64,000 nt of DNA from RGIG8050 sp045588915. Its GTDB lineage: Bacteria; Bacillota; Clostridia; Christensenellales; UBA1242. The stretch spans positions 1-64,000 of the forward strand of contig JAZNFA010000004.1 of assembly GCA_045588915.1 (NCBI GenBank), in the 5' to 3' direction. The notes beneath the pieces were generated by a model that worked only from the letters and a program-made list of their open reading frames with translations, made no database searches and was not told the DNA's origin. This document shows, piece by piece, positions 14,554 through 24,100 of the stretch. Each line of letters starts with the position of its first letter. The first letter of the stretch is position 1. Both the position numbers and the translations under genes were made by a program.

Positions 14554-15828
14554 ATGAATTTAAAAAATTTTGATAAAAGCACACGAATTTTAAAACAAGT
14601 AGACTTAACCATAAATGGTCAAGTATCACAAGGGAATACTAACCCAACAGTCATTGGTATTTTAGACTGCACTCAAGGAAGCAACCCTGCAATTATGCAA
14701 AATTTATTGAGTGGTATTCGTCAAGCTGGTGGACTACCCTTAACATTTAATTTAACAAACTTCAACAGTATTCAACGTATGACACCAGCAACAGCGAAAT
14801 ATGCTGCCAACTATCGTGATGTTGTAGCAGCTAACACAGCTGGGATTATTCGTACACAAATGCTTGATGGTATCGTAGCAATTATCGACAATTGTATTAT
14901 GGGTTTAGGTGTTTTAATTGGCTCTACCAATACAAACTGCCCCGTGATGTTAATGCCCACCGGTATCGCAAATAATTTTGATATCAGTGTTTTCAACGCA
15001 GCTGGCAAAATTGCAACACGTGAAATTAAAGCTGGTGATGTAGACCAAGTAGTAAATAACTATATTCACCAAGCAGGAACACCAAACATAGATACACTAA
15101 CTTTAGATTTTTACCGTATGGCAGAATCTTTTGAATTAATGTTACCAAACGCAACAACAATCAATGCAAATTCTGGTGCTGTATTAAACCTTGCCACAGA
15201 AACTGCAACAGCGATGCTACAACGTGCTGAAGATATCATTACAACCAAACGTTTAATTAGCAAACGTACGCTTAAAGAAAAAATTGAACAATATCAAACT
15301 GCTGGTGGAACTGTCGCTGGTATTTTAATGTTTCAAAAAATCTTCGATTTAGTTGATTTAAAAGTTGCACCAAATATGTACAACTCATTAAAAGCAACTT
15401 TAGCTGACGAAGCCTATGTAGTTTCTGACAGCACTGCTCCTTTAATTATGGAAGGTCAAGCCTGGGTTTATTCTTCTGCCATTGACGCAATTAACGCATT
15501 ATGTTCAAATGCGATTGATAATGGTATTATTGTTTTACAAAATTGCACCGATACAGATGTAACATCTGTTGCATATACAATCAATGCAATGAAAAAGAAT
15601 GATGCGATTGCAATTATGACAGATGGTTACTCTTGTGCAACTCCTGTTTTGACCATTGCACACATCACTCCAGACGGATATGCAAATCAAGACTTCGCCA
15701 ACATACAAAATGGTGATACCATTGAAATTGACGTAACGAAAGGTCGTATCAATATTAGTGTTAACAGTCGTGATATGAAATTACGTGCCAAACGCAACAT
15801 TTTGAAAAAACATGAAATCTATTTCTAA
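14554..15828 (+). CDS. IlvD/Edd-family protein, short and lacking cluster cysteines
   Basis: The sequence follows the dihydroxy-acid dehydratase/phosphogluconate dehydratase family along its length: TVIGILDCTQGSNP near 32, the IIDNC segment near 112, MAESFELMLPNATTINANSG near 190, TDGYSCATPVLTIAHITPDG and GDTIEIDVTKGRINI near the end. Family members (~550-600 aa) bind an Fe-S cluster through three cysteines. Here the protein is 424 aa, the Cys of the first motif (NPC) is NPA, and no Cys is present where the GxCGGM motif should be. Dehydratase activity by the usual mechanism is doubtful. It overlaps the TtcA-like gene by 17 bp, so they are co-expressed. Confidence 0.75.
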   Translation: MNLKNFDKSTRILKQVDLTINGQVSQGNTNPTVIGILDCTQGSNPAIMQNLLSGIRQAGGLPLTFNLTNFNSIQRMTPATAKYAANYRDVVAANTAGIIRTQMLDGIVAIIDNCIMGLGVLIGSTNTNCPVMLMPTGIANNFDISVFNAAGKIATREIKAGDVDQVVNNYIHQAGTPNIDTLTLDFYRMAESFELMLPNATTINANSGAVLNLATETATAMLQRAEDIITTKRLISKRTLKEKIEQYQTAGGTVAGILMFQKIFDLVDLKVAPNMYNSLKATLADEAYVVSDSTAPLIMEGQAWVYSSAIDAINALCSNAIDNGIIVLQNCTDTDVTSVAYTINAMKKNDAIAIMTDGYSCATPVLTIAHITPDGYANQDFANIQNGDTIEIDVTKGRINISVNSRDMKLRAKRNILKKHEIYF

Positions 15829-16561
15829 AAACAAACATCTTTGGCCTGCTTTTATTCGTGCAGTTGATCAATATCATCTCATTGAAGAGAATGATAAGAT
15901 TGCTGTGTGTGTTTCCGGTGGTAAAGATAGTTTTGCCCTAGCCCTTTGTATGCAAGAATTATGTCGACAAAGTCGTCTAGCCAAACGTCAAAATTTTGAA
16001 GTTATCTTCTTATGTATGGACCCTGGATACAGTCAAGCTGATCGCCAAACCATCGAAACAACAGCTGAAGAACTTGGAATTCCTTTAGAGTTTTTCAGTG
16101 CACCAATTTTTGATGTAGTGACCAAAGCTGGTGGAACACCCTGCTACTTATGCGCACGAATGCGCCGTGGGAATTTGTATGCTGCTGCCCAAGAACGTGG
16201 CTGCAACAAGATTGCACTTGCGCATCATCTTGACGATATTGCCGAAACCATTATGATGAACTTAATTCAAAACGCACAAGTAAAAACAATGCCTGTAAAA
16301 TTAAAAAGTCAAAATTTTCAGAATATGACTTTGATTCGACCTTTTTGTTTAGAACGTGAACGTGATATTATCAACTGGCGTGATGCTAATCAGTTAAAAT
16401 TTATTCATTGTGCATGCCCTTTGGCTGACCGTGAACAAAACAGCAAACGACAAGAAACAAAAAAATGGTTAGCGCAAATCGAGCAAACTAATCCGGTTGC
16501 GATTTTAAATATTTACAAAGCTTTAGACCGACAAACTCCTGAACTAAACGGAAAAGAATGA
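15812..16561 (+). CDS. TtcA/TilS-like PP-loop ATPase, likely tRNA thiolation
   Basis: This 249-aa protein carries the PP-loop SGGKDS (~35-40), which adenylates a tRNA base. CYLC (~114-117) and a later CxC (HCACPL, ~208-212) match the Fe-S-binding cysteine layout of TtcA-type tRNA 2-thiolation enzymes. The ALAHHLDDIAET motif is typical of the family. The exact target base is not certain from sequence. It starts inside the end of the IlvD-like gene. Confidence 0.8.
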   Translation: MKSISKNKHLWPAFIRAVDQYHLIEENDKIAVCVSGGKDSFALALCMQELCRQSRLAKRQNFEVIFLCMDPGYSQADRQTIETTAEELGIPLEFFSAPIFDVVTKAGGTPCYLCARMRRGNLYAAAQERGCNKIALAHHLDDIAETIMMNLIQNAQVKTMPVKLKSQNFQNMTLIRPFCLERERDIINWRDANQLKFIHCACPLADREQNSKRQETKKWLAQIEQTNPVAILNIYKALDRQTPELNGKE

Positions 16562-16581
16562 AAAGCGTTTTTATCTTTTGA

Positions 16582-16610
16582 TTTACAAAACAGAACTAAT
16601 GTGTTATAGT
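16582..16610 (+). promoter_or_regulatory. Promoter of tRNA-Thr
   Basis: TTTACA (16582-16587), 17-nt spacer, TATAGT (16605-16610), 16 nt before the tRNA. Confidence 0.65.
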
Positions 16611-16626
16611 ATGTAAGTTATCACTC

Positions 16627-16702
16627 GCTGTTGTAGCACAGTCGGTAGTGCACCGCCTTGGTAAGGCGGAGGTCGACGGTTCAAGTCCGTTCAACAGCTC
16701 CA
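16627..16702 (+). tRNA. tRNA-Thr (anticodon GGU)
   Basis: Acceptor GCTGTTG/CAACAGC, anticodon stem CCGCC/GGCGG with loop TTGGTAA (anticodon GGT), T-loop GTTCAAGTC, discriminator T and encoded CCA. Confidence 0.96.
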
Positions 16703-16730
16703 AAAAACACAAAAAACTAAACTTTTTTTA

Positions 16731-16759
16731 AAATATGCATTAAAAATGCTTGCATATTT
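16731..16759. repeat. Inverted repeat between tRNA-Thr and the small membrane protein
   Basis: AAATATGCA (16731-16739) and TGCATATTT (16751-16759) pair perfectly around 11 nt. The right arm covers the -35 of the next gene, so this may be an operator or a weak terminator of the tRNA. Confidence 0.35.
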
Positions 16760-16778
16760 GTTATATAGCAGTTAAAAT
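16750..16778 (+). promoter_or_regulatory. Leaderless promoter of the 70-aa membrane protein gene
   Basis: TTGCAT (16750-16755), 17-nt spacer, TAAAAT (16773-16778), 6 nt to ATG 16785. Confidence 0.7.
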
Positions 16779-16784
16779 AAGCAC

Positions 16785-16997
16785 ATGGCTCAACGTGCTT
16801 ATTTTGGATTAGGATTTATTCCTTCGTTATTGATTTCGTTAATCCCTGTTTTGGGTTGTATATTTGGTATTATTGTTTGTTTCCAAAGAGAACAATATGG
16901 TTTTGGTGTTTTACGGATTTTCTTTGGCTGGAACATTTTATGGATTGTTGACATTATTTGTATGTGCGTACACAAAGACTTAGTTTGGTTAGCGTAA
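16785..16997 (+). CDS. Small membrane protein, 70 aa, unknown function
   Basis: Two hydrophobic segments (about residues 10-33 and 43-62) make this a probable two-pass inner-membrane protein. Cysteines occur in both segments. No family recognised. It is supported by a strong promoter whose -10 ends exactly 6 nt before the ATG. It ends 1 bp before the convergent ThyX-like gene. Confidence 0.6.
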   Translation: MAQRAYFGLGFIPSLLISLIPVLGCIFGIIVCFQREQYGFGVLRIFFGWNILWIVDIICMCVHKDLVWLA

Positions 16998-16998
16998 A

Positions 16999-18180
16999 TT
17001 AAATTTTACGTTTTTCATTGACACCTAAAGCAAAACCACAAGGTGTTGAACATTTAAAGTTTGGAAAGGTGCATTTTGCACCTTTTTGCATTGTAGCTAA
17101 CTTTATTGCTCCATCGTGATTGATTGCCACTAAAGCCTTTTGATACTTTGTTAAAACGTCATTAACAACACGTGTCGTTTCCAACAATACCGAAGAACAC
17201 TTGCGTTCAATCGCTTTCAAAATAAAGTCGTCTAAATTCCCCATTTCACTAACATCAACTAACATTGCCTGTGGATAGTTTGCCCGTAACGCATCTAAAT
17301 CGGTCAACCATTCAGCACGCAACTCAGCATTATCAGCAATCAACTCAGGCACATAAAAATCTAACTTTGCAGGAATAGCCGGTGTTTTCATATAATATTT
17401 TAAAGTGCGATGACGGTTTAAATGCATATAAACGGCAAAGGAACAACGGAAATTTGTGGCATAAACATCACCAAAATACTCAGTCACAGGACGCTCACAA
17501 AACATTGAAACTTGGCGTGATTTACCATTTTGTGTCAAAACATCATCGATATAGCCTGTTTGTTTTAACTGCGCAATAAATTCTACAATGTAAGGATATA
17601 ATTTTTGTTCAAAAGGATGACTGCTCTCTTTTATTTTCGCAGCATAGTCACTGAAAAAACCATAAAGATAATTAAGTTGACGATAAGAAACTGTATGCAA
17701 CATCGAAACCATTGTAAAGCTACTGGTTAGATAACGAGCATTTTCCATTGCTAACTTTTTAATTTTATTATCAGTGAAAAATTGTGGATAATCTGCCTGA
17801 TATGTATCACGAATCAGTGTTGTAAATTTAGATAACCATTTATCATAAACAAGCTGCTCTGCTTCTGGCAACGGATGCAAAGTATAACGACCACTTTTAA
17901 CAGAAGAAACCATATAACGCTCATTATCTAACATCCCTTCCAAAATGCGTGGGATACAATGTAAATATAAAGTTATAGTTGCGTGGTCATAAACACTATG
18001 ATGTCCACTTGCTTTTGTTAAATCTGCCCTACGAAAAGTTTTAGATTCATCTTCGGCACGCAAAGTTGCAAAATCATGTGCCATATAACAAACACCTGCG
18101 GCCATACCTCCGAAACGGTCTAATTCACGCTTTTCAGTTTGATGATTCGGATGAGTTGTTGCGATTACACTTATTTCCAT
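16999..18180 (-). CDS. ThyX-like protein of double length
   Basis: The N-terminal half resembles flavin-dependent thymidylate synthase: ASGHHSVYDHATITLYL aligns with the GHxSPFEH region, and SVKSGRY with the end of the RHRxxSxxxxSxRY signature, though the RHR itself reads NER. A second RHR (LNRHRTLKYYMK) occurs near residue 270 in what looks like a divergent second domain. The protein has 393 aa where ThyX has 220-250. The C-terminus holds a cysteine cluster (CTFPNFKCSTPC). A role in dTMP synthesis is likely but activity is uncertain. The frame is open to 18210; ATG 18180 is chosen because TTGACA-N16-TATACC ends 9 nt before it. Confidence 0.65.
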   Translation of the reverse strand: MEISVIATTHPNHQTEKRELDRFGGMAAGVCYMAHDFATLRAEDESKTFRRADLTKASGHHSVYDHATITLYLHCIPRILEGMLDNERYMVSSVKSGRYTLHPLPEAEQLVYDKWLSKFTTLIRDTYQADYPQFFTDNKIKKLAMENARYLTSSFTMVSMLHTVSYRQLNYLYGFFSDYAAKIKESSHPFEQKLYPYIVEFIAQLKQTGYIDDVLTQNGKSRQVSMFCERPVTEYFGDVYATNFRCSFAVYMHLNRHRTLKYYMKTPAIPAKLDFYVPELIADNAELRAEWLTDLDALRANYPQAMLVDVSEMGNLDDFILKAIERKCSSVLLETTRVVNDVLTKYQKALVAINHDGAIKLATMQKGAKCTFPNFKCSTPCGFALGVNEKRKI

Positions 18181-18189
18181 ATTTAATAT

Positions 18190-18217
18190 GGTATAACGAA
18201 TAAAAAACAATTGTCAA
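18190..18217 (-). promoter_or_regulatory. Promoter of the ThyX-like gene
   Basis: TTGACA (18212-18217), 16-nt spacer, TATACC (18190-18195), 9 nt to ATG 18180. Confidence 0.6.
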
Positions 18218-18243
18218 ATTAACAATTAAAATTCAAAAATATG

Positions 18244-18272
18244 TTGAGAAAAGACATTAAGAGTAGTATACT
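18244..18272 (+). promoter_or_regulatory. Leaderless promoter of the SDR gene
   Basis: TTGAGA (18244-18249), 17-nt spacer, TATACT (18267-18272), 8 nt to ATG 18281. Confidence 0.7.
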
Positions 18273-18280
18273 ATTAGGGT

Positions 18281-19210
18281 ATGAAAAATAAATTCGATTT
18301 AGGACAAGACGATTATCAAATCGGAACAGATGAACCATTAGACTTAGATGACGCAATCAGTGTCTTAGAAAAACGTTTGGATTCGGAACAAATTGATTCT
18401 GTCAACAAACCACTAAGCGACGTTACAGCTTTAGCTGATCCATCAACTTGGCATAAACGCGTTGTCGTAATTACCGGTGCATCGTCTGGGATTGGTTTAG
18501 CTGCAGCTCATTGTTTTTCTTTGTATGCTGATATCGTTTATAACCTATCACGCGAAAAAGGAAACGACGATAATATTAACTTCATTGAAACTGATGTTTC
18601 AAACCCAGATTCAATTAAAGAATCAATCCGTAAAGTCTATAACAAAGAAGGTCAAATTGATGTCTTAATTAACAATGCTGGCATCGGCTTATCTGGGGCT
18701 GTTGAAGAATTATTAACTACCGATATTGTCAAAGTAATGAATACAAACTTTTTGGGTGTTGTCAGTGCTTGTCAGGCCGTAATTCCTTTTATGCGCGAGC
18801 ATCGTAAAGGTAAAATTATCAATGTTTCCTGTGCAATGGCAAACACTGCCCCAGCCTTTAACAGCATCTATTGTGCAAGTAAAAAAGCACTAGAAACATT
18901 TACTTCATCGTTGCGTAAAGAAATTGAACCATTAAAAATTGACGTAACCACAGTTTCTTTGCCAACTTGTAAAACGAATTTCACTGAAAATAGGATTAAA
19001 CAAGATTCAACAAATAAAGCATATCGCTACCGTATTAGTAATGATATCGGTCGTTTGGAATACGCAGAACAAACTGGTTCATTGCCAGAAGCAATTGCTG
19101 AAGAACTTTATCGTATCAGCAATAAGAAAACATTTGGAACACAAATCATTACCATTAAAGGCAAAAATCGTGTTCGTGCTTTCTTTGGTAAATTTATTGC
19201 AAAGAAATAA
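18281..19210 (+). CDS. Short-chain dehydrogenase/reductase
   Basis: 309 aa. After a ~60-residue acidic N-terminal extension, a Rossmann fold begins with VVVITGASSGIGLA (TGxxxGIG cofactor loop). NNAGIG lies mid-domain, and the catalytic pair is YCASKKA (YxxxK) preceded by a strand ending in Ser/Cys. It reduces or oxidises a small-molecule or acyl substrate with NAD(P)H; the substrate is unknown. The N-terminal extension is unusual for the family. It is followed 14 bp later by the MazG-like gene with its own AAAGGA site. Confidence 0.85.
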   Translation: MKNKFDLGQDDYQIGTDEPLDLDDAISVLEKRLDSEQIDSVNKPLSDVTALADPSTWHKRVVVITGASSGIGLAAAHCFSLYADIVYNLSREKGNDDNINFIETDVSNPDSIKESIRKVYNKEGQIDVLINNAGIGLSGAVEELLTTDIVKVMNTNFLGVVSACQAVIPFMREHRKGKIINVSCAMANTAPAFNSIYCASKKALETFTSSLRKEIEPLKIDVTTVSLPTCKTNFTENRIKQDSTNKAYRYRISNDIGRLEYAEQTGSLPEAIAEELYRISNKKTFGTQIITIKGKNRVRAFFGKFIAKK

Positions 19211-19224
19211 AAGGAAACATTAAG

Positions 19225-19527
19225 ATGATTGATTTAAGCGAAATTCAAAAAAAAATTTATCAAAATAAAATTGATAAAGGGTTTAACTTAACAAACATAC
19301 CACAAGAATTTTGTTATTTACACGGCGAAGTTTCTGAATCCTTTGATGCCTGGTTAAAGAAAAAAGGTACCGAAGAAATTAGCCTTGAATTAGCCGATGT
19401 GGCAATCTTCACATTAGGACTTGCCGAAATGCTAGGCATCGATTTGGAAACTGCTCTACTCAAAAAAATCGACATCAATCAAAAACGTGTTTACATTAAC
19501 GGTAAAAAAGTTGATACAACCAAATAA
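19225..19527 (+). CDS. MazG-like nucleotide pyrophosphohydrolase
   Basis: 100-aa all-helical protein with the MazG/dUTPase-like metal motif: HGEVSESFDAW followed by ELADVAIFTLGLAEMLGID, i.e. paired acidic residues (ExxE and ExxD) that bind Mg2+. Such proteins clear non-canonical or excess NTPs. Which nucleotide is used is unknown. Second gene of the SDR operon, with Shine-Dalgarno. Confidence 0.8.
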   Translation: MIDLSEIQKKIYQNKIDKGFNLTNIPQEFCYLHGEVSESFDAWLKKKGTEEISLELADVAIFTLGLAEMLGIDLETALLKKIDINQKRVYINGKKVDTTK

Positions 19528-19530
19528 TAA

Positions 19531-19556
19531 AAAAGTCGAAACCAATCCGACTTTTA
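19531..19556. terminator. Bidirectional terminator after the MazG-like gene
   Basis: AAAAGTCG (19531-19538) pairs with CGACTTTT (19548-19555), with T-rich tail; also suited to the convergent 136-aa gene. Confidence 0.75.
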
Positions 19557-19572
19557 TTTTGTAGACGTAAAA

Positions 19573-19983
19573 TTACATTTGTTTTTCATTGTTTTGTTTG
19601 TTTGTTTTTGCTTCAAGACTTTTACAAAATGCTTCGCCATATTTATGAAAAATCTTTACAATGTTTTTTACCATTGCCAATGAGATACCTGAATCTTTTT
19701 CTTGCTGATAAAGAACTTTCTTCAATCTATCAAAAGACATACCACGATTCAATCCATCCATTATTTTAATTGCCACATCCAAATCTTTTTCACGATTTAA
19801 AGTAACATTGATACGGACACAATTCATCCATTGAGACATTTTTTCATGAGTAACAAAACGTGAACCATTTTCCCCCAATATATAAATTCTTCTTTCCTTA
19901 ATTTGTTCTGCTTTACTTACAGAATCTGTTTTTTGATGTTCTTCTTTGAAATTTTCGTTTAATAACTTTCCAAGTTTGCTCAT
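19573..19983 (-). CDS. Unknown protein, 136 aa
   Basis: Mostly helical, charged, no membrane segment. Motif-like blocks include ERRIYILGENGSRFVTHEKM near residue 30 and a helical pair (DVAIKIMDGLNRGMSFDRLKK). I do not recognise it. The ATG at 19983 follows AAAGGAAG, and a promoter TTGAAA-N17-TATAAT lies about 25 bp further up, so unlike many first genes here it has a short leader with a ribosome binding site. Confidence 0.6.
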   Translation of the reverse strand: MSKLGKLLNENFKEEHQKTDSVSKAEQIKERRIYILGENGSRFVTHEKMSQWMNCVRINVTLNREKDLDVAIKIMDGLNRGMSFDRLKKVLYQQEKDSGISLAMVKNIVKIFHKYGEAFCKSLEAKTNKQNNEKQM

Positions 19984-20046
19984 TTTACTTCCTTTTACTG
20001 CGTTCACTAATTATACCAAACGGAAAACAAAATTTCAATACTAAAT

Positions 20047-20077
20047 AAAAAAGTCGGTGCTAACCCGACCTTTATTT
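20047..20077. terminator. Terminator of rpsT
   Basis: GTCGG (20053-20057) pairs with CCGAC (20065-20069), extended by A/T pairs, with an A-run on the left that reads as U-run on the rpsT strand. Confidence 0.7.
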
Positions 20078-20094
20078 TGTCCGTTAAAAACTAA

Positions 20095-20382
20095 TTATGC
20101 ACTTTTTTTAGTTTTTGCGTTTTGTGCCTTGCTTAGAGCCGCAGCCAATTTTGATTTTTGACGATCAGCTTTATTTTTATGAATCACATTATCCAATGCC
20201 GCTGCATCCAAAACAGAGAAAACAACATTTAATTGCATTTCAGCATGTTTCAATTCATTTGCAGCCAATGCTTCTTTAAATTTTTTAATTTCACCACTAA
20301 TTTTGGTTTTAATAGGACGATTTTGTGATTGCTTTGCTTTCGTCACGTTAATTCTTTTAATTGCACTCTTAATATTTGCCAT
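20095..20382 (-). CDS. rpsT: 30S ribosomal protein S20
   Basis: 95 aa, lysine- and alanine-rich, starting MANIKSAIKRINVTKAK, the standard S20 N-terminus; binds 16S rRNA. Six further codons are open upstream but carry the -10 region. The promoter ends 9 nt before this ATG. Divergent rpsT/gpr is a known Bacillota neighbourhood. Confidence 0.96.
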   Translation of the reverse strand: MANIKSAIKRINVTKAKQSQNRPIKTKISGEIKKFKEALAANELKHAEMQLNVVFSVLDAAALDNVIHKNKADRQKSKLAAALSKAQNAKTKKSA

Positions 20383-20391
20383 ATAGTGGCT

Positions 20392-20420
20392 ATTATACAC
20401 GAACTTTGCAAGTTTTGCAA
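20392..20420 (-). promoter_or_regulatory. Promoter of rpsT
   Basis: TTGCAA (20415-20420), 17-nt spacer, TATAAT (20392-20397), 9 nt to the ATG. Confidence 0.75.
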
Positions 20421-20466
20421 GTCTTTTTCTCAGGAACTTTTTTCAATAAATCAGCCATACTAAGTT

Positions 20467-21198
20467 ATGGACTCTATTACCGACTTAGCTTGCGAATTAT
20501 CACGACGCATACCTAACAATACATCAGGTATCAATACCTACCAAAACAAAGTGGCAGGAATTACCATTCAGAATACCATCATAAAAACAAACACAGCTGC
20601 TCGACTAATTGGTAAACCAATTGGAAATTACCTAAATCTAGACACAACAAACCATAAACAGCGTAGTATTGTGAATGCTTTACGCCAATCGCTGACTTCT
20701 CTTCTACCTGCTACTAACATAGAAAAAGTTTTAATTATTGGATTAGGTAACGACAAATTTATTGCCGACAGCTTAGGTCCTAGTGTGTTAGAGTTAATCA
20801 AAACCGGAGAACATTTTTTAACTTTTGAACCGAGTGTTTTTGGAGTTACAGGAATTAACTCTGTCGATGCAATAAAAGCAATGACACGCTTGGTCCACCC
20901 TGATGCTGTTGTTGTTATTGATAGTTTAGTCAGTGCAACACCGAATCGAATCGGCACAAACTACCAAATTTGTACTAGTGGCATAACTCCTGGTAGTGGA
21001 ATTGGACGCAATAACCAAACAATTGACCAAAAATTACTCGGTGTTCCCGTTCTTGCTATTGGTGTTCCTGTATGTACCATAATGACAACAGCGAATAAAC
21101 AAATTTATCACGTTGTCCCCAAAGACATTGAACTCATTATTAAAGATTGTGCAAAAAACATTGCGCAAAGTATTAATACTCTGGTGTTACGAAATTAG
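20467..21198 (+). CDS. gpr: Germination protease GPR, compact form
   Basis: GPR degrades small acid-soluble spore proteins during germination. Matching segments: VLIIGLGNDKFIADSLGP, the FGVTGINSVDAIKA block, VVVIDSLVSA and SGITPGSGIGRNN, then LGVPVLAIGVP. The two aspartates suggested as catalytic in GPR (in GND and in IDSL) are kept. The protein has 243 aa against ~325-370 in Bacillus, and the region after the conserved core is short. CATACTA lies 4 nt before the ATG and resembles a forespore-sigma -10. It overlaps the convergent gyrA by 26 bp. Confidence 0.9.
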   Translation: MDSITDLACELSRRIPNNTSGINTYQNKVAGITIQNTIIKTNTAARLIGKPIGNYLNLDTTNHKQRSIVNALRQSLTSLLPATNIEKVLIIGLGNDKFIADSLGPSVLELIKTGEHFLTFEPSVFGVTGINSVDAIKAMTRLVHPDAVVVIDSLVSATPNRIGTNYQICTSGITPGSGIGRNNQTIDQKLLGVPVLAIGVPVCTIMTTANKQIYHVVPKDIELIIKDCAKNIAQSINTLVLRN

Positions 21199-24100
21199 TA
21201 CGATGCAACCAAGCTTCTATAATTTGTTGTTTACCAAAGATGTTTTTCATTTTGCCAACACGTTGTACTGTTGGTATTTTTTCCACACTGCGCGCTAATA
21301 AATCACCATTTGCAGTTTTCACAACCAAGTCATCATCCTTGCGAGCAAACGTTGCGTAAATTACTTCTTCGCCTTTACCCATACCAGAAGCAATCGTTAA
21401 GCCTTTACGGTAGCGTACCATTTTGTCAATATCACTCATTGCAACTTTCTTCGCATTACCTTGGTTAGTAACCAAAACAGCATAACCACCATTTTCAGCA
21501 GTTGAAATACCAGCCAACCAAGCACTATCGTCCATTTGCATACCTTTAACACCCGACGCAATACGACCTTGAACAGGTACATCACCAGTGGCAGCATTCA
21601 AAACATTACCCACATTGGTAATCATTAAAATTGTACGATTCTTTGGCAATTTTTGAACAGCTAAGATTTCATCTTTACGGTCTTCACGAATCTTGTATAC
21701 ATCAAAGACAGATTTAATTACCGAACAAGCATCACTAAATTTTGAACGTTTAATCATACCTGTTTTTGATAACCAAACTAAATTATATTCGGGCAATGTA
21801 TCGGCAACGGCTGGGTAAATTGCAATTGGATATTCTTCCGGATTAGCCGTTGGGAATAATTTGCGCAAAGCTACACCACGATCTTTTAAGCGACATTCTG
21901 GAACATCTCCACCGAACAATTTGTAGCATTTACCCATATTAGTGAATATATGTAACAACTTATCAGTTTGCGTAAGCACAGCAATACGGTTAACATCTTG
22001 TTCACGCATACCATCGGCAGCATTTGTTTTACTCATACTGAAATGTTTTTTCGTAACGCGTTTAATGTTTCCCGAAGCAGTAATCGTTAAAACAATATCT
22101 TCAACTGGAACTTCATCATCATCAGCAGTAATAATAACATCTTCCAGTTTATTAACAACACGAGTACGGCGATCAACTTTAAAGCGCTTTTTAATTGCCA
22201 ACAACTCGGTTTTAACAACTTCAAATTGCAATTTTTTGCTGCTAATAATCGCAGTCAAACGTTCAATCAATTCACGTAACTCTTTTAATTCTTGTTCAAT
22301 CTTCAAGACTTCTAAGTTTGTTAAACGAGCCAAACGCAAATCCAAAATTGCTTGAGCTTGACGTTCTGATAAGCTGAAACGTTTTTGCAAACGTTCACGT
22401 GCTTCACTAGTATGTTTACTGGTTTTGATGATTTTAATAACTTCATCAATATTTTTGACGGCAACCAACAAGCCTTCCAAAATATGTGCACGTTCTTTAG
22501 CTTGATTCAATTCAAATACTGAACGCTTATAAATAACTTGGCGTTGGTAGTTAACATAGTACTCGATAATCTGCAACAAGCCCATTTGACGTGGTTTACC
22601 TTCGGCAATGGCAACCATATTATAGTTAAAGTTACAACGCAATTGCGTAAACTTATATAACTGCTCAACTATCTTATAAGCGTCTGTATCTTTACGTAAT
22701 TTAATCAAAATGCGCATACCATTACGGTCTGACTCGTCGCGAATTTCAGTAATGTTTTGTAAATCACCTTTTTTATTTTCACGTAAATCGGCAATGTTTT
22801 TTTGTAACTGAACTTTATTTACTTGATATGGCAATTCAGTAATTACAATATTACGTTTATCACCTTCAACTTCAATGTGAACTTTACCAGACATTACAAC
22901 CTTACCACGTCCAGTTTCGTAAGCATTGTACATATTGTCATCAGCCACAATCCAACCAGCTGTTGGGAAATCCGGGCCTTTCACAATTTTCAAAACTTGC
23001 TTCAACGTAATTTTTGGATTATCAATGAATGCAATATGTGCATCAATCAATTCACCTAAATTATGAGGTGGAATATTTGTTGCCAACCCAACAGCAATAC
23101 CACTACAACCATTCGTCAATAAGTTTGGATAACGTGCTGGCAATGTATCTGGTTCGGTATTACGGTCGTCATAGGTCAATGAATACGTTACCGTATCTTT
23201 GTCCATATCACGCAAAAGCTCAAGTGCTAATGGTGCAAGTTTTGCTTCGGTATAACGCATTGCAGCCGGTGGATCACCATCATCAGAACCAAAGTTACCT
23301 TGCCCAGAAATTAACGGCATATTCATATTAAATGGCTGTGCCATACGTACCATTGCATCATAAACAGACACATCACCGTGTGGGTGATATTTACCCAAAC
23401 ATTCACCAACAATAGCCGCAGACTTACGGAATGGTTTTTCAGGAGCTAGCCCCAAATCGTTCATTGCGTATAAAATACGACGTTGAACTGGTTTCAAACC
23501 ATCTTCGACACGAGGCAAAGCACGATCCAAAATAACAAACTCACTGTATGGAATCATACTTTCGTGCATAATGGTTGCAACAGATTTTTCAATAATACCA
23601 TCTTCTGAATTACCATCATTGCCATCGCCATCATTACTTGCTTCAACTTCGGCAGTTTGGCTTGCATTAGCGACAGTTGTCTTGCGACTTTCTTTTTCGG
23701 CTAGTAACTTTTGACGGCGTTCTTCTTTTTCGATAATCGGCTTCATAATCGCCGCTTGACGTGCTGCTTCAGCTTCGGCTTTTAAATCACTTTCTGATAA
23801 TTTAACAACATCATCAATATTAGCTATTTTACTATGACTTGCTCTTTCGACAACTTGCGAAACTTCACTGGACACGTCATCAGTTGTTACTGCAGTATCT
23901 TCATTCACAACTACTGCTGCTTCATTATCAAGTTCGGTTGGCATTTCATCAATATTTGCTTCCATTTCAGTTTCAGACACATCATCGGATTTTTCGCTTT
24001 CTTCCATAACAACTGCATCTGGAATAGGAGCTTCTTCAATTTCTTCCATATCGTCTGTTGCTACTTCTTCAGTTTCAATCGTCACTGTTTCTTCCCTATT

